DNA of 64,000 bases, from NCBI GenBank assembly GCA_019429465.1, contig JAHYIV010000002.1, forward strand, positions 99,143 through 163,142, written 5' to 3'. The notes beneath the pieces were generated by a model that did no database searches, was not told where the DNA came from, and saw only the letters and a program-made list of their open reading frames with translations. The position numbers and the translations under genes were made by a program. Shown one piece after another: positions 1-12,693 of this stretch (position 1 is the first letter of the stretch; every line of letters starts with the position of its first letter). This DNA comes from Desulfoarculaceae bacterium. Its GTDB lineage: Bacteria; Desulfobacterota; Desulfobulbia; Desulfobulbales; Desulfocapsaceae.

Positions 1-1656
1 AGGCCCAGAATCCAGACTATCAGAAATGCCCTTTTCGATAGCCTTCAGGAAAACCCCAGGGATCAGTTCTTCACTCACCTTGCACTCAAAAACAAAGCCA
101 GCCCCCCTCGGAAGTGGCTCCACCTGGAGAACGACATGCCCATACTGCCCCTTAGCACCCGTATGCTGATCGAACTTCCCTTCAGCCTCTTTCGTGGTAC
201 TGATCGTCTCCCTATATGCAACCTGCGGCCTGCCTACATTAGCAGAAGCCTTGAAATCATTCAACAAACGATCAATAATTATCTCCAGGTGCAGTTCACC
301 CATACCGGCAATAATAGTCTGACCGGTATCTTCATTTATCGTTATGGTAAATGATGGATCTTCGAGTGCCAGCTTCTTTAAGGAATCAGCAAGTTTCTTC
401 TCATCAGCCTTACTTTTTGCCTCTATGGCAACACCAATCACAGGCTTTGGAAAATCCATCATATCAAGAATGATGCAATCATTAACTGCACAAAGGGTGT
501 CGCCTGTTGTCGTAAACTTGAGACCGATCACAGCGCCTATATCACCGCTGCCCAACTCTTTTACTTCTTCACGCTTATTGGCATGAAGTTTAAGGATCTT
601 GACGATCTTTTCCTGTTTTTTCTTGACAGGATTATAAACTCGGTCGCCGACTTTGATGCTGCCGGAATATATCCGTAGAAATGCAAGATTTTCAACAAAG
701 GAATCACTCATCAGCTTAAAGACAAGGGCACTGAAAGGAGCAGCGTCGCTTGCTTCTCGCGTTACAACCCGACCACTTTCGTCCACTCCTTCCACCGGTG
801 GAACATCGAGAGGAGAAGGAAGATAACGAATCACGCTATCGAGCAAGGGCTGTATCCCTTTATTTTTAAAGGCACTTCCACAAAGGACGGGAACCAGATC
901 AAGACTCAGTGTTGCTTTCCTGAGAGCTGTATAAATCTCTTCAGGTGACACTGGTTTGTTCTCCAGGTATTTTCCCATGACCCCCTCATCAAAGTCGGCC
1001 AACTTTTCGAGGAGTACCATATGTGCGGCCGTGAATTTTTGCTTATAACTCTCAGGGACATCCAGCTCTTTTACTTCCTGTCCAAGGGAATCCTCATCAA
1101 AAACGAACATCTTCCCTTCAATAAGGTCAATGATTCCTTCAAATTCTGATTCACATCCAACAGGGAGCTGTAAAGCGACTGGGTTTGCCCCGAGCCTTTC
1201 TGCCATCATCTTGAGACAGTAATCAAAATCAGCCCCAACACGATCCATTTTATTAATAAATGCTATCCTGGGGATAGAATATTTGTCAGCCTGACGCCAG
1301 ACAGTCTCTGACTGAGGCTCAACACCACCAACGGCACAAAAAACAGCAACGACGCCATCCAAAACCCGGAGACAACGCTCGACCTCAACCGTGAAGTCGA
1401 CATGCCCAGGTGTGTCAATAATATTTATTTTACAATCACGCCAGAAACAGGTTGTTGCCGCAGAACTTATTGTTATTCCCCGCTCCTGCTCCTGCTCCAT
1501 CCAGTCCATAACCGCATTGCCATCATGAACCTCGCCCAATTTATGTGAACGGCCGGTGTAGTAAAGAATTCTCTCGGTAGTTGTAGTCTTTCCTGCATCA
1601 ATATGGGCCATTATACCTATATTGCGCATACTAGACAAAACGTCATGAACAGCCAT
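1..1656 (-). CDS. fusA: translation elongation factor G, 3' end outside window
   Basis: EF-G is the ribosomal translocase GTPase. The first 552 codons are visible and the remaining ~130-150 codons lie beyond position 1, so the stop codon is not seen. The GTPase motifs are intact: P-loop AHIDAGKT (about residues 17-24), a switch region ending in ERGIT (58-62), DTPGH (81-85) and NKMD (135-138). The domain-III signature GMGELHLEI is also present. The start at 1656 is chosen because a GAGG Shine-Dalgarno lies about 7 nt upstream; a second Met (residue 10) just before RNIGI is less well placed. It is the last visible gene of the str operon (rpsL-rpsG-fusA), 98 bp downstream of rpsG. It looks like an ordinary, functional housekeeping EF-G. 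Confidence 0.97.
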   Translation of the reverse strand, partial: MAVHDVLSSMRNIGIMAHIDAGKTTTTERILYYTGRSHKLGEVHDGNAVMDWMEQEQERGITISSAATTCFWRDCKINIIDTPGHVDFTVEVERCLRVLDGVVAVFCAVGGVEPQSETVWRQADKYSIPRIAFINKMDRVGADFDYCLKMMAERLGANPVALQLPVGCESEFEGIIDLIEGKMFVFDEDSLGQEVKELDVPESYKQKFTAAHMVLLEKLADFDEGVMGKYLENKPVSPEEIYTALRKATLSLDLVPVLCGSAFKNKGIQPLLDSVIRYLPSPLDVPPVEGVDESGRVVTREASDAAPFSALVFKLMSDSFVENLAFLRIYSGSIKVGDRVYNPVKKKQEKIVKILKLHANKREEVKELGSGDIGAVIGLKFTTTGDTLCAVNDCIILDMMDFPKPVIGVAIEAKSKADEKKLADSLKKLALEDPSFTITINEDTGQTIIAGMGELHLEIIIDRLLNDFKASANVGRPQVAYRETISTTKEAEGKFDQHTGAKGQYGHVVLQVEPLPRGAGFVFECKVSEELIPGVFLKAIEKGISDSLDSGP

Positions 1657-1754
1657 CAACATCCCTCAAACCGATCAAAAACCTGATGACCATTACCTTA
1701 CACATTACATACTCTAACAACAATCCGTTATTCTCGAAAACGAGAAAGAGGCCT

Positions 1755-2228
1755 CTACCAGCGATAATGAGCAAAAGCCTTATTAGCTTCAGCCATACGA
1801 TGTGTATCGTCACGCTTTTTAACAGCCGCACCTCGATTATTAAAGGCATCCATCAGTTCCGCCGCGAGCTTCTCTGCCATGGATCGTCCAGAGCGGGCCT
1901 TTGCATAACTGATAATCCAGCGCATCGCCAAGGCATTTCTTCTTGACTGCCTGACTTCCATGGGTACCTGATACGTAGCACCCCCAACACGTCGGGACTT
2001 AACCTCAACCTTGGGACGCACCTTCTCCATAGCCTCTTCAAAAACAGTCAAGGGATCGCTCTCAGTCACCTTGGAAGCTATAATATCCATGGCTCCATAC
2101 AATATATGCTGAGCAACACTCTTCTTACCCCGCTCCATAATCCCATTGGTAAATTTACTCACCAAAACAGAATTAAAACGCGGATCAGGATCAATCTCTC
2201 TTTTTGCTACTATCTTTCTACGTGGCAT
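1755..2228 (-). CDS. rpsG: 30S ribosomal protein S7
   Basis: S7 is the primary 16S rRNA binder that nucleates the 30S head and lines the E and P sites. The 157-residue product has the usual family length and the typical N-terminus [12 protein letters not shown]. The conserved [11 protein letters not shown] segment and the C-terminal [25 protein letters not shown] end (residues ~137-157) are present. It sits between rpsL (43 bp upstream) and fusA in the classic str operon, transcribed leftward, and shares the promoter seen at 2750-2778. In many bacteria S7 represses its own operon; I did not identify that site here. Confidence 0.98.
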   Translation of the reverse strand: MPRRKIVAKREIDPDPRFNSVLVSKFTNGIMERGKKSVAQHILYGAMDIIASKVTESDPLTVFEEAMEKVRPKVEVKSRRVGGATYQVPMEVRQSRRNALAMRWIISYAKARSGRSMAEKLAAELMDAFNNRGAAVKKRDDTHRMAEANKAFAHYRW

Positions 2229-2271
2229 CTCTATCCTCTTTTACCAGTATAAACAAGCTATTGACAACCTG

Positions 2272-2643
2272 TCACTTCGGCCGTTTCGCACCATATTTTG
2301 AGCGGCCCTGTCGCCTGTTTGAGACCCCAAGGGTATCAAGAGTACCACGAACAATATGATATCTTACGCCTGGAAGATCCTTGACACGGCCGCCCCTGAT
2401 CAGTACTACAGAATGTTCCTGGAGATTATGGCCAATTCCCGGAATGTATGAGGTAACCTCAATCCCGTTGGTCAATCTCACCCTGGCAACCTTACGCAAC
2501 GCCGAGTTTGGCTTCTTGGGCGTTGTCGTATAGACCCGAACACAAACACCGCGCTTTTGAGGTGAGCCCTTCAATGCAGGAGTATTGGTCTTCTTAACTA
2601 TTTTCTTTCTGCCCTGTCGAACGAGCTGATTAATTGTAGGCAT
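2272..2643 (-). CDS. rpsL: 30S ribosomal protein S12
   Basis: S12 is a decoding-centre protein of the 30S subunit. The product is 123 aa, the usual length, beginning [14 protein letters not shown]. The conserved [15 protein letters not shown] segment (about residues 41-55) and the [11 protein letters not shown] block are intact. Both lysines linked to streptomycin resistance, in the PKKPNS and [12 protein letters not shown] motifs, are wild type, so no rpsL resistance allele is visible. It is the first gene of the str operon here, followed by rpsG. A consensus-like promoter lies about 100 bp upstream in the gap after rpoC. Confidence 0.98.
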   Translation of the reverse strand: MPTINQLVRQGRKKIVKKTNTPALKGSPQKRGVCVRVYTTTPKKPNSALRKVARVRLTNGIEVTSYIPGIGHNLQEHSVVLIRGGRVKDLPGVRYHIVRGTLDTLGVSNRRQGRSKYGAKRPK

Positions 2644-2749
2644 TACTTTTACTGCTCCTGTTCGCTAATCCTATTATATTATTCTTGACAACTTTATTCG
2701 CTACAGAACTATGAATTTATCATCCGTGAACAATGAACACAAACTTAGA

Positions 2750-2778
2750 TATTTACCCCAATGTCCAATCTGTGTCAA
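2750..2778 (-). promoter_or_regulatory. sigma-70 promoter for rpsL-rpsG-fusA
   Basis: On the minus strand a perfect -35 TTGACA (2773-2778) is followed by a 17-nt spacer and the -10 TAAATA (2750-2755). It lies in the 166-bp rpoC-rpsL gap and points at rpsL, 107 bp away. The str genes therefore probably have their own promoter in addition to any read-through from rpoBC. The call rests on hexamer match and spacing only. Confidence 0.65.
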
Positions 2779-2809
2779 CACAAAAAAGATATCGGGATAG
2801 AATAGTTCA

Positions 2810-5800
2810 CTATGAATTGCGCCCCAATCCTGTTCCAGCTGAAATCAGCCTTCCCATGATCACATTTTCCTTCAAGCCGGCCAGTTCATCAATCTTGCCG
2901 GCCATGGCCGCATTGGTCAGCACCTTTGTAGTCTCCTGAAAAGACGCTGCTGAAATAAAACTTTCTGTAGACAGAGAGGCTTTGGTGACACCCTGGAGCA
3001 TTGGTTCGGCAACGGCTGGCATCTTGCCTTCCGCAAAAAGACGATCCCTCTCTTCTTCAAATTTCCACCATTCAACCTGCTCACCAATCATAAAACGGGA
3101 ATCGCCGGCATTGGTGATCTGGACCTTCTTCAGCATCTGGCGAACGATGACTTCAATATGCTTATCATTAATTTTAACGCCCTGCAGCCGATAAACTTCC
3201 TGAACCTCATTAACCAGAAACTTAGCCAGTTCCTTTACGCCGAGAACCCTTAAAATATCGTTGGGCAGAACAACCCCTTCCATTAAGGGCTCGCCGGCCT
3301 GTACATAATCACCTTCATGGACGATGGTATGCTTGGCCTTTGGAAGAAGATATTCCTCAGCCTGTCCGTACTCGGGAGTCACAACCACGCGCCGTTTACC
3401 CTTCAGTTCCTTACCAAAACTTACCCGACCATCAATCTGAGAGATAATAGCAGGATCTTTCGACTTCCGAACCTCAAACAGCTCAGCAACCCGTGGCAGA
3501 CCACCGGTAATATCCTTGGTCTTCGATGATTCGCGAGGAATCTTGCCGACAATGGCCCCGGGCTCAATAATTTCACCCTCATCGACCGAGATGAAGGATC
3601 CAACCGGCAGACTATATCGAGCAAAGGATTCACTGTTAGGCAGCTTGAGCGTCTTCCCTCGTTCATTCTTGACACTGATACGTGGACTTAACTGGGCTGT
3701 GGCACTCGAATGAACAATGACCTTACTGGATTTACCTGTTACACCGTCCAGTTTCTCCTGCATGGTAACACCTTCGATGACGTCACCATATTTAATGACA
3801 CCACCAACCTCACTGACAATGGGAATAGTATAGGCATCCCATTTAGCAAGGACCATACCGGCCTCTGCTGTTTCACTCTCTTTGACAAAGATCTGGGCAC
3901 CATAGTTTATCTTATACCGCTCACGATCACGGCCAAGCTCATCCTTGATGGTGATTTCAGCATTACGATTCATGACAATCTTGACACCCAGATTGTTTTC
4001 AACATAATGCATATTCTTAAAGACGACCAAACCGCCGCGCTGGGTTAGAACTTCAGCTTGTTCAATGGAGCGACTGGCTGTCCCTCCGATGTGGAAGGTA
4101 CGCATCGTTAACTGCGTTCCAGGCTCACCAATAGACTGAGCGGCTATGATACCGACAGCCTCACCGATATTCACCATATGGCCACGACCGAGATCACGGC
4201 CATAACAGGCGGCACAGACACCACGTCGAGTCCGGCAGGTAAGCACTGAGCGAATAGAAACCCGGTCAATCCCGGCCTCATAGATCTGCTTAACCTTCGC
4301 TTCCGTGACTTCCTCACCCTCAGCGACAATAACCTCACCACTATACGGATCGACCACATCCTCCAGGGTCACCCGGCCGAGAATACGGTCGCCAAGTGGA
4401 ACAATAATCTCACCACCGTCCATCAGTGGTTCAGCAACAATTCCGTCAATGGTCTGGCAATCCGCTTCAATAATTGTTGCATCCTGGGCCACATCAACCA
4501 GTCTGCGGGTAAGATATCCCGAGTTCGCAGTCTTCAAGGCCGTATCCGCAAGCCCCTTACGAGCGCCATGGGTCGAGATAAAATACTCAAGAACCCCAAG
4601 TCCTTCCCGGAAGTTGGCCTTGATCGGGGTTTCAATAATAGCGCCAGATGGCTTGGCCATCAGACCACGCATCCCTGCAAGCTGCCTGATCTGATCCCGA
4701 GAGCCCCTGGCTCCGGAATCCGCCATGATAAAAATTGAGTTAAAACTTGGTGTCTCCACCAGGTTATTATCACGATCGCGAACATAATCAACATTGATAC
4801 CATCCATCATCTCATTGGCGACATCCTCACTCACCTTGGACCAGATATCAACAACTTTATTATACTTCTCACCGGATGTTATCAGACCATCAGAATACTG
4901 CTGCCCGACATCCATAACATCATTTTCAGCCTTCTCAACAAGATCTTCTTTACTGGTCGGGATCTTCATATCATTAATACAGATGGAAATCCCGGACCGG
5001 GTGGCGTATTCATAGCCCATGTCTTTCAAGCGATCTGCAAGGACAACCGTTTCCTTGCTCCCACCATGCCTGTATGTATAGTCAATCAGTTGCCCCAAGG
5101 CCTTCTTCGTCATCACCTTGTTGATTTCGGCAAAAGGAACCGTCGCCGGCAACAACTCACCCAGCAGAATCCGGCCCATGGTGGTATCAACAATCTTTCC
5201 ATCCATCCGGACCTTGATTTTGGCCTGCAGATGAACAGCACTATAATCATAAGCGATTATTGCCTCAGCCGGGCTGGAAAAAATCTTGCCCTCTCCCGTG
5301 GCATTGAGCCGTTCTCGGCTCATATAATAGAGGCCAAGGACAATATCCTGTGAAGGAATAATAACCGGTTCACCATTGGCAGGTGAGAGGATATTATTAG
5401 AAGACATCATGAGAACCCGGGCTTCAACCTGGGCCTCCACGGAAAGGGGCACATGAACCGCCATCTGGTCACCGTCAAAGTCGGCATTAAAGGCGGCGCA
5501 GACCAGAGGATGCAACTGGATTGCCTTGCCTTCAATAAGCAGGGCCTCAAAGGCCTGCAGACCGAGACGATGGAGTGTCGGAGCTCTGTTCAGAATAACC
5601 GGATACTCAGTGACCACCTCTTCCAGGACATCCCAGACCTCTTTGACCCCCTTCTCCACCATTTTTCTCGCGCTCTTGATGGTGGTGACAAAGCCCTGGC
5701 TTTCAAGCTTGTTATAAATAAAGGGTTTAAACAGTTCCAGGGCCATTTTCTTCGGAATTCCACATTGATGCAGGCGCAGATGAGGACCCACGACAATAAC

Positions 5801-6859
5801 GGAACGACCGGAGTAATCAACCCGTTTTCCCAGGAGATTCTGACGGAACCGGCCCTGCTTGCCTTTGAGCATATCGGAAAGCGACTTCAATGGACGCTTA
5901 TTGGTCCCGGTAATGACCCGACCACGACGACCATTGTCAAAAAGGACATCAACGGCCTCCTGCAGCATCCGTTTTTCATTGCGGATGATAATATCGGGCG
6001 CGTCCAGTTCCAGAAGTCGCTTTAATCGGTTGTTCCTGTTAATAACCCGTCGATACAGATCATTGAGATCCGAGGTAGCAAAGCGACCGCCTTCCAGGGG
6101 AACAAGGGGTCGAAGATCCGGGGGTAATACCGGAATAACCTCAAGTACCATCCATTCGGGTTTATTACCAGAATCACGAAAGGCCTCAAGAACGAAGAGT
6201 CGCTTGTACAACTTCTGTCTTTTTGTTTTAGAGCTTGTCGCTGCCATCTCTTCGCGCAACTGGGCCGACAAGGACACAATATCCTGGCTGGCGAGAAGTT
6301 CCCGGATGGCCTCAGCTCCAATACCGACCTTAAATTGACCGGGGAAGGCATCTCGCTGCTGTCGATACTTCTCTTCAGTAAGCAGGGTACAAACAGGAAT
6401 AGAGTCAACACTCGACTCGATGACTGCGTATTGTTCAAAATAAAGAATCTTTTCAAGCTGTTTGAGGGTAAGATCAAGAACGGCTCCAATTTTACTGGGA
6501 AGACTCTTGAGAAACCAGATATGGGCAACAGGCGCGGCAAGTTTGATATGCCCAAGTCGCTCCCGGCGGACCTTTGACTGAATAACCTCAACGCCGCATT
6601 TTTCGCAAACGACACCTCTGTGCTTCATGCGTTTATACTTCCCGCAATTACACTCAAAGTCCTTTACTGGTCCAAAAATCTTGGCACAAAAAAGACCATC
6701 TCTTTCAGGCTTAAAGGTCCGATAATTGATGGTTTCAGGTTTTTTGACCTCACCATGGCTCCAGTCCATGATCTTTTCCGGTGAGGCCAGTGATATCTGA
6801 ACTTTTTTGAATTTTACAGGAGCTTTCGGCTTTTGAAAAAAATTAAATAGCTCTTCCAC
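2810..6859 (-). CDS. rpoC: DNA-directed RNA polymerase subunit beta'
   Basis: RpoC carries the catalytic Mg-binding part of RNA polymerase. The 1349-aa product is close to the usual proteobacterial size (~1400). The N-terminal zinc finger CNCGKY...CEKCG is near residues 70-88, the active-site motif NADFDGD near 457-463, and the second zinc-binding cluster [11 protein letters not shown] near 880. The bridge/trigger region follows ([18 protein letters not shown]). It is transcribed leftward 108 bp downstream of rpoB. No frameshift or missing motif was seen, and nothing unusual for the family. Confidence 0.99.
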   Translation of the reverse strand: MEELFNFFQKPKAPVKFKKVQISLASPEKIMDWSHGEVKKPETINYRTFKPERDGLFCAKIFGPVKDFECNCGKYKRMKHRGVVCEKCGVEVIQSKVRRERLGHIKLAAPVAHIWFLKSLPSKIGAVLDLTLKQLEKILYFEQYAVIESSVDSIPVCTLLTEEKYRQQRDAFPGQFKVGIGAEAIRELLASQDIVSLSAQLREEMAATSSKTKRQKLYKRLFVLEAFRDSGNKPEWMVLEVIPVLPPDLRPLVPLEGGRFATSDLNDLYRRVINRNNRLKRLLELDAPDIIIRNEKRMLQEAVDVLFDNGRRGRVITGTNKRPLKSLSDMLKGKQGRFRQNLLGKRVDYSGRSVIVVGPHLRLHQCGIPKKMALELFKPFIYNKLESQGFVTTIKSARKMVEKGVKEVWDVLEEVVTEYPVILNRAPTLHRLGLQAFEALLIEGKAIQLHPLVCAAFNADFDGDQMAVHVPLSVEAQVEARVLMMSSNNILSPANGEPVIIPSQDIVLGLYYMSRERLNATGEGKIFSSPAEAIIAYDYSAVHLQAKIKVRMDGKIVDTTMGRILLGELLPATVPFAEINKVMTKKALGQLIDYTYRHGGSKETVVLADRLKDMGYEYATRSGISICINDMKIPTSKEDLVEKAENDVMDVGQQYSDGLITSGEKYNKVVDIWSKVSEDVANEMMDGINVDYVRDRDNNLVETPSFNSIFIMADSGARGSRDQIRQLAGMRGLMAKPSGAIIETPIKANFREGLGVLEYFISTHGARKGLADTALKTANSGYLTRRLVDVAQDATIIEADCQTIDGIVAEPLMDGGEIIVPLGDRILGRVTLEDVVDPYSGEVIVAEGEEVTEAKVKQIYEAGIDRVSIRSVLTCRTRRGVCAACYGRDLGRGHMVNIGEAVGIIAAQSIGEPGTQLTMRTFHIGGTASRSIEQAEVLTQRGGLVVFKNMHYVENNLGVKIVMNRNAEITIKDELGRDRERYKINYGAQIFVKESETAEAGMVLAKWDAYTIPIVSEVGGVIKYGDVIEGVTMQEKLDGVTGKSSKVIVHSSATAQLSPRISVKNERGKTLKLPNSESFARYSLPVGSFISVDEGEIIEPGAIVGKIPRESSKTKDITGGLPRVAELFEVRKSKDPAIISQIDGRVSFGKELKGKRRVVVTPEYGQAEEYLLPKAKHTIVHEGDYVQAGEPLMEGVVLPNDILRVLGVKELAKFLVNEVQEVYRLQGVKINDKHIEVIVRQMLKKVQITNAGDSRFMIGEQVEWWKFEEERDRLFAEGKMPAVAEPMLQGVTKASLSTESFISAASFQETTKVLTNAAMAGKIDELAGLKENVIMGRLISAGTGLGRNS

Positions 6860-6967
6860 GAGATTACATCTCCCACAGTTTATAGGGTTAAAAAAGTTTT
6901 AAGCATGAAGTTGGACTGTACAAATTAACTATAGGGCCTCATTGGCCATTCTTCAAACTTAACACCC

Positions 6968-9900
6968 TTAATCTTGCAATAGCTCCATGTTGAGACAAAG
7001 ACTTTGCAACTCTTTAACAAGAACATTGAAAGATTCCGGCAGGCCGGTCGTAAGAAAATTATTTCCTTTCACTATCCGCTCATACATGGTAGTTCGCCCT
7101 TCCACATCATCAGACTTTGCAGTCAGAAATTCCTTCAGAGTATAGGCTGCGCCATAAGCCTCCATGGCCCAGACCTCCATCTCACCCAGACGCTGGCCAC
7201 CGAACTGGGCTTTACCGCCAAGGGGCTGCTGGGTCACTAGAGAATAGGGACCAGTTGACCGGGCATGGATCTTATTATCAACCAGATGATGCAGTTTAAG
7301 CATATACATCACACCAACTGTTACCTGATTAGCAAAGGGTTCTCCGGTCAAGCCGTCATAAAGTTGACTCTGCCCTACTTCATCGACGCCACTTTCAACC
7401 AGTAAATGACGTATCTGTGCCTCATCGGCACCATCAAAAACGGGAGTGGCCATGTGCAGTCCCCGCTGATGTTTACGCGCCCAGTCAAACAGTTCATCAT
7501 CACTTTGATCACCGATGATTTTGGCACACTCGTCCTCGGTATAGATCGATTGCAACTTCTTTTTGATAGCCTCAATTTCATGCTGTCGGGCAAGATCACT
7601 AAGTTGCTGACCAAGTTTTTTTGCAGCAAACCCGAGATGAACCTCAAGTACCTGGCCTACGTTCATACGGGAAGGTACCCCTAGAGGATTTAAGACAATA
7701 TCAACGGTTGTACCATCGGCGAAGAAAGGCATATCCTCTTCCGGCAGAAGACGGGAGACAACACCCTTGTTGCCATGACGGCCAGCCATCTTATCACCAA
7801 CGGACAGCTTGCGCTTGGTAGCCACATAAACCTTCACCATCTTGACCACACCTGGCGGGAGATCATCACCCTTTTTCTTACGATCGATGATGCCATCATA
7901 CCGTTTTGCAATGAGCGCAGCTTGTTTGTCATAACGAGCATAGGCCTGGTCAATCTGTTCCTGATACTTGGCCTTCTCAGAAAAATCGAGGGTGCGCAGG
8001 GCGTGAAAGCCAATGGCCTCGGCAAGATCAGCGCTTAATTTTTTACCAAGCTTAACAACTATAGCCCCGTCCTTATCAGCGACATCACTTTTAACCGTTC
8101 TGCCATTAATGATATCCCCAATTTCTCGACAGACACCACGTTTCAGACTGGTCAACTCATCAAGTTTATCCTGAGCTAGACGTTCAATCTCCAGATCTTC
8201 GATCATAAGTGATCGTTCGTCCTTATCTACACCCCTCCGGGAATAAACCTTGGCATCAATAACAACACCTTCTGCCCCTGGTGGTACACGAAGAGAAGAA
8301 TCCTTAACATCTTGGGCCTTTTCTCCGAAGATCGCCCGCAGCAACTTTTCCTCTGGAGAGAGCATGGTCTCACCCTTAGGTGTAACCTTGCCTACCAGGG
8401 TGTCACCCGCCCTGATCTCAGCGCCGATCCGTACGATACCGGATTCATCCAGGTTCCTGAGAGCCTCCTCGCTCACATTGGGGATATCCCGTGTGATTTC
8501 TTCCTTGCCAAGCTTCGTGTCCCTGGCCACGGTCTCAAAGACCTCAATATGCACAGAGGTAAAGGTATCTTCCTTAAGCAGTCTTTCATTGATAAGGATT
8601 GAATCCTCAAAGTTGAACCCGCGCCACGGCATGAAGGCAATAGTCACATTTTTTCCAAGGGCCAGTTCGCCCTGTTCGCAGGCGGGACCATCAGCCAGGA
8701 CCATCCCCTTAGTCACCCGCGTACCAGGAAGCACCAACGGGCGCTGGGTAAAACATGTATTCTGGTTTGATTTCTTATACTTACTCAATCGATACACAGC
8801 AACGCCGGTATCATAGCCATCAACCCCGGGTCGGTCATAACGAACTACGATACGATTTGAATCGACTTCTTCAATAACGCCACTATCGCCAGCCAGAAGA
8901 CAAGCGCCTGAATCACGGGCAACATGAACCTCCATCCCTGTACCAACAAGCGGGGCCGCAGTAATCATCAAAGGTACAGCCTGACGCTGCATGTTTGATC
9001 CCATAAGTGCACGGTTGGCATCATCATTCTCCAGAAAAGGGATAAGAGAGGCGGCAACACTGACCAACTGGTTCGGCGAGATATCAATATAACTGACCTG
9101 ATCACTACCGACGGTAAGAACTTCTCCTTCTTCTCTGGCAATAAGGAAATCAGGAATAATCCGTCCGGAGCTGTCCTGCAATATCGCCGCCGGCGCGATT
9201 TTCTGATTCTGCTCCTGCAGGGCACTCAGATACTTGACCTCATCGAGCACAATTCTATCCTCCACCTTCCGATAAGGCGTCTCGATAAAGCCATAGGGAT
9301 TTACCTGGGCATAGGTTGCCAGAGAAACGATCAGCCCGATATTAGGCCCCTCAGGGGTCTCAACAGGACAGATTCGCCCATAGTGGGTAGGATGAACGTC
9401 ACGAACCTCAAATCCGGCTCTCTCCCTGGAAAGTCCTCCAGGTCCGAGGGCACTGAGACGACGCTTATGGGTAACCTCGGACATCGGATTCGTCTGATCC
9501 ATAAACTGAGACAATTGACTCGTACCAAAAAATTCCTTAATGGCTGCGGATATAGGCTTAGGGTTGACAAGATCATGCGGCATCAGGGTCTCAATTTCCT
9601 GAAGTGTCATCCGCTCCTTAATGGCCCGCTCCATACGAATCAGTCCCATGCGATACTGATTTTCGATAAGCTCACCAACAGTTCGAACCCGCCTGTTACC
9701 AAGATGGTCAATATCGTCAACACTCCCCTGACTGTCTTTCAGGCGAACAAGATATTTAACTGCTTCGACAATATCCTCACGGGTCAAAGCCTTATGATTG
9801 ATATCTGTGGTCAGGCCGAGCCTGGCATTGATCTTATATCTCCCAACCTCGGAGAGGTCATAGAGGTCCACATTAAAAAAGAGGTTTTCAAAAAAGGTCT

Positions 9901-11047
9901 CAGCTACTTCTTTCGTTGGGGGGCTTGAAGGGCGCAACCGGCGGTAGATCTCCAGTAAGGCCTCATCCGAACTGCCAACCTTGTCAAGGGCCAAGGTCTT
10001 TCTGAATGAATCGGAGTAATGGACACCATCAATAAAGAGAAGCTCGAATTCACTAATACCATTCTCTTTAAAGGACTGTAACAGGGTCTCGGTCAGTTCA
10101 CCATTGCACAGGGCGACAAGCTCTCCCGTGGCGGGATGAAGAACATCCTGGGCCAGGAAACGACCGAGAAGCGATTCGCTGGAAACTTTCAGGGAATCGA
10201 TGGCAGCGGCCTTGATCTTTTTACACAGTGCCTGGCTTATTTTTTGCCCTTTTTTGGCGAGCAACTCTCCATCCGCCGTATTTTTCAGATCAAACTCGAG
10301 CTTTTGGCCCTGAAATGTCTCAGGGGTAAAAGAACTTAAATAGTCATCGCCATCGGTGCGGACAGTGTTTGTGAGATAAAATGTCCGCAGGAGCTCGGCA
10401 GGAGAATAGCCTATAGCCTTCAGCAAGGTAGTCACAGGGAATTTACGTCTGCGATCAATGCGAACATAGAGAATATCTTTAATGTCAAACTCAAGGTCTA
10501 TCCATGAACCTCTAATCGGTATAACCCTGGCGGAATATAAAAGCTTTCCACTAGAATGGCTTTTTCCATTGTCATGGGTGAAAAAAAGTCCGGGAGAACG
10601 CTGCAACTGGGAGACAATAACCCGCTCTGTACCATTGACGACGAAAACACCATCCCCGGTCATCAAGGGCAGACTACCAAAGAAAACCTCCTGTTCCTTG
10701 ATATCACGTATGGCCTGAACTCCAGTCACCGTATCAATATCAAAAGTGATCAACCTCACCGTAATTTTAATGGGTATCTCATAGGTCATGCCGCGCTGCT
10801 GACATTCTGCCACCGTGTATTTTGGTTCACCAAAATTATAGCGGACAAATTCGAGGGAACAGAGACCATTAAAATCATTCACAGGAAAAACATTTTTAAA
10901 AATCCCTTGCAGGCCGAAATCTTCTCGAGCATCAGCTTCAACATCCATCTGTAGAAACTTTTCGTATGATATACGCTGCATGGAGATAAGGTGCGGTGGC
11001 TCCATAACTGATGCCGCCGTGGCAAAATTTCTTCTCACTCGTTCCAT
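6968..11047 (-). CDS. rpoB: DNA-directed RNA polymerase subunit beta
   Basis: RpoB forms the second half of the RNA polymerase active cleft. The protein is 1359 aa, close to the E. coli length. The rifampicin-binding cluster [14 protein letters not shown]...[12 protein letters not shown] lies near residue 507-540 and has the sensitive residues at the Asp516, His526 and Ser531 equivalents (E. coli numbering). The C-terminal [18 protein letters not shown] block is intact. The start at 11047 gives MERVRRNF, a plausible N-terminus. It follows rplL after an unusually long 393-bp gap holding hairpins, the normal place for attenuation of rpoBC relative to the ribosomal protein genes. Confidence 0.99.
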   Translation of the reverse strand: MERVRRNFATAASVMEPPHLISMQRISYEKFLQMDVEADAREDFGLQGIFKNVFPVNDFNGLCSLEFVRYNFGEPKYTVAECQQRGMTYEIPIKITVRLITFDIDTVTGVQAIRDIKEQEVFFGSLPLMTGDGVFVVNGTERVIVSQLQRSPGLFFTHDNGKSHSSGKLLYSARVIPIRGSWIDLEFDIKDILYVRIDRRRKFPVTTLLKAIGYSPAELLRTFYLTNTVRTDGDDYLSSFTPETFQGQKLEFDLKNTADGELLAKKGQKISQALCKKIKAAAIDSLKVSSESLLGRFLAQDVLHPATGELVALCNGELTETLLQSFKENGISEFELLFIDGVHYSDSFRKTLALDKVGSSDEALLEIYRRLRPSSPPTKEVAETFFENLFFNVDLYDLSEVGRYKINARLGLTTDINHKALTREDIVEAVKYLVRLKDSQGSVDDIDHLGNRRVRTVGELIENQYRMGLIRMERAIKERMTLQEIETLMPHDLVNPKPISAAIKEFFGTSQLSQFMDQTNPMSEVTHKRRLSALGPGGLSRERAGFEVRDVHPTHYGRICPVETPEGPNIGLIVSLATYAQVNPYGFIETPYRKVEDRIVLDEVKYLSALQEQNQKIAPAAILQDSSGRIIPDFLIAREEGEVLTVGSDQVSYIDISPNQLVSVAASLIPFLENDDANRALMGSNMQRQAVPLMITAAPLVGTGMEVHVARDSGACLLAGDSGVIEEVDSNRIVVRYDRPGVDGYDTGVAVYRLSKYKKSNQNTCFTQRPLVLPGTRVTKGMVLADGPACEQGELALGKNVTIAFMPWRGFNFEDSILINERLLKEDTFTSVHIEVFETVARDTKLGKEEITRDIPNVSEEALRNLDESGIVRIGAEIRAGDTLVGKVTPKGETMLSPEEKLLRAIFGEKAQDVKDSSLRVPPGAEGVVIDAKVYSRRGVDKDERSLMIEDLEIERLAQDKLDELTSLKRGVCREIGDIINGRTVKSDVADKDGAIVVKLGKKLSADLAEAIGFHALRTLDFSEKAKYQEQIDQAYARYDKQAALIAKRYDGIIDRKKKGDDLPPGVVKMVKVYVATKRKLSVGDKMAGRHGNKGVVSRLLPEEDMPFFADGTTVDIVLNPLGVPSRMNVGQVLEVHLGFAAKKLGQQLSDLARQHEIEAIKKKLQSIYTEDECAKIIGDQSDDELFDWARKHQRGLHMATPVFDGADEAQIRHLLVESGVDEVGQSQLYDGLTGEPFANQVTVGVMYMLKLHHLVDNKIHARSTGPYSLVTQQPLGGKAQFGGQRLGEMEVWAMEAYGAAYTLKEFLTAKSDDVEGRTTMYERIVKGNNFLTTGLPESFNVLVKELQSLCLNMELLQD

Positions 11048-11360
11048 AGTAGTCCTCGAGATTGCCTTGAGAGCATTATTTTGAAATCACAAACTGGCCG
11101 TAAAACAGTTGCGATGTATATGACCCGTTAGGCAAACAGTAACGTAGCCTGGGGATAAAAGAGGTGACAAAAATGATGACGGGAAGTTAAATAGAATAAA
11201 AAAACTTCCTCAATATATATGACAGCCCGGTGCAAAAAGTGAACCTCTTGTAAGATCATAACTTTAACCACAGGGAGAATACGCTGTAATAAAAAAGGTG
11301 AACCAAATACTACAAAAAAAGACCAACCATTAAAATCACTTCAAAAGCATGAAATGCAAG

Positions 11361-11425
11361 ACGCTACGTTTCAAAACCCGTAGCGTGTTGCATCAAATCA
11401 GGTTGTCCTGCAAGCAGAACAACAG
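11361..11425 (-). promoter_or_regulatory. rplL-rpoB intercistronic hairpins (393-bp gap 11048-11440)
   Basis: The non-coding gap between rplL and rpoB holds two inverted repeats close to the rplL stop. The first is an 8-bp ACGCTACG/CGTAGCGT stem (11361-11368 with 11379-11386). The second is a nearly perfect GTTGTTCTGC/GCAGGACAAC stem (11402-11425). Neither is followed by a clear U-tract, so they look more like an RNase III site or partial attenuator, as known between rplL and rpoB in E. coli, than a full terminator. I see no recognisable gene in the rest of the gap. Confidence 0.45.
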
Positions 11426-11440
11426 ATATAAAAAGAGAAG

Positions 11441-11821
11441 CTATTTTACTTCTACGATACCACCGACAGCCTCAATCTTACCTTTAATATCAGCAGCTTC
11501 ATCTTTGCTTACAGCTTCCTTCAGTGGCTGAGGAGCACCTTCAACCAGATCCTTGGCCTCTTTCAAGCCAAGTCCTGTAATAGCACGAACCTCCTTGATA
11601 ACCTTGATTTTCTGCTCTCCGGCACCGGTTAGGATAACATCAAATTCAGTCTTTTCCTCAGCCCCACCTGCAGCCGCAACTGGTGCACCAGCGACAGCTA
11701 CTGCCGCAGGGGCTGCTGCTGACACACCAAATTTCTCTTCAAGCTCTTTGATCATAGCAGAAAGATCAAGTACAGACATGTTGGAAATAAATTCAATTAC
11801 ATCTTCTTTAGAAACAGCCAT
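11441..11821 (-). CDS. rplL: 50S ribosomal protein L7/L12
   Basis: L7/L12 is the multicopy acidic stalk protein that recruits translation GTPases. The 126-aa product shows the N-terminal dimerisation/L10-binding helices, an Ala-rich flexible hinge (about residues 36-54) and the globular C-terminal domain with EKTEFDVIL and [12 protein letters not shown]. Length and layout are normal. It lies 82 bp after rplJ and is probably co-transcribed with it under control of the L10 leader at 12585-12665. Confidence 0.98.
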   Translation of the reverse strand: MAVSKEDVIEFISNMSVLDLSAMIKELEEKFGVSAAAPAAVAVAGAPVAAAGGAEEKTEFDVILTGAGEQKIKVIKEVRAITGLGLKEAKDLVEGAPQPLKEAVSKDEAADIKGKIEAVGGIVEVK

Positions 11822-11903
11822 GAGTACACCTCTTATAGATTTAAAATTTGTTTTTAAGATTCTTCTAAAAAATAGAGCTACAGAAAACTCAGCGCTCCAC
11901 CTG

Positions 11904-12431
11904 CTAGTTTTCTACCTGATTTTTCTGTTCCTCGACAGCGCGCAGACCATAGAGAAAAGTACGAGGTACTGCTGAAAGTACCTGAACCAGTCCTGTAGGC
12001 ACACCGTTGAGCACAGAAAGGAATTGTCCCAGCAACACTTCTTTTGTCGGCAGTTTTGAAAGGGCAATCAGGTCATCGATTGTAAGCTTGTCTCCATCAA
12101 GGGCAGCACACCGTATCTTGAATTTGGCATGATCCTCGGCAAACTTAGCCAGCGCTTTAGCAGGCGCGACAGGATCATTATAGGCCATAACAACGGCGGT
12201 TGTACCAGTGAAATCATCTACAAGAGACTCACTTTTGGTTTCTGTGGCTGCTCTTTTCAGAAGGGTATTTTTTGCGACTCGTATTTCAGAATCACATTTG
12301 CGCAACTCTCCACGCAACTTTTGTAAATCGGAAACCGTTAATCCACAATAGTCTGCTACCACCGTAAATTTGGCTCGGTTGAATGACTCATTCAACTCAG
12401 AAACTACTGCTGATTTTTCATCACGATTCAA
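11904..12431 (-). CDS. rplJ: 50S ribosomal protein L10
   Basis: L10 anchors L7/L12 dimers to the ribosome through its C-terminal helix and binds 23S rRNA next to L11. The product is 175 aa with the family start [15 protein letters not shown], the conserved [13 protein letters not shown] segment near residue 29, and [11 protein letters not shown] near residue 53. A Shine-Dalgarno (AGGAG) precedes the ATG by 6-8 nt. In the transcript it follows the L10 leader motif, so L10(L12)4 autogenous repression is likely. Confidence 0.97.
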   Translation of the reverse strand: MNRDEKSAVVSELNESFNRAKFTVVADYCGLTVSDLQKLRGELRKCDSEIRVAKNTLLKRAATETKSESLVDDFTGTTAVVMAYNDPVAPAKALAKFAEDHAKFKIRCAALDGDKLTIDDLIALSKLPTKEVLLGQFLSVLNGVPTGLVQVLSAVPRTFLYGLRAVEEQKNQVEN

Positions 12432-12584
12432 AGTGCTCCTCCTTTGCTCGTTTAAGGTTATTATTTAATCAAAAACAGCAACTACGAAAGCAAGTCGTCT
12501 TCATTCATTACTCATTCGACATACCTGATAATTATAGACAACACAAATTATAGGTAAAAAAATGATAACATCAAACAAAAAAAC

Positions 12585-12665
12585 ATTCTATCGTCTCGGC
12601 AGGCTATGAAAAAAAACAATTAAACTAAGTGTACCTGCTGTCTTTGACCGAAAATCCTGCCTCCA
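12585..12665 (-). ncRNA. L10 ribosomal-protein leader (rplJ-rplL autoregulation)
   Basis: In the 262-bp gap between rplA and rplJ the minus strand carries the recognisable L10-leader core. The block GGTCAAAGACAGCAGGT is followed by an ACACTTAGTTTAAT stretch and the matching 3' strand CCTGCCGAGAC. CAGCAGG/CCTGCCG pairing with the internal AAAGAC/GAGAC loop corresponds to the kink-turn binding site of L10(L12)4 known from this leader family. The rest of the gap up to rplJ is A/T rich and non-coding. Recognition is by eye; a covariance-model scan would settle the exact edges. Confidence 0.75.
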
Positions 12666-12693
12666 TACAAAGGAACAGGATAAAAAAACAATT

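Noticed and set aside
9480..9545. Possible rifampicin-resistance changes in rpoB
   Set aside because: The residues at the known resistance positions are the sensitive ones.
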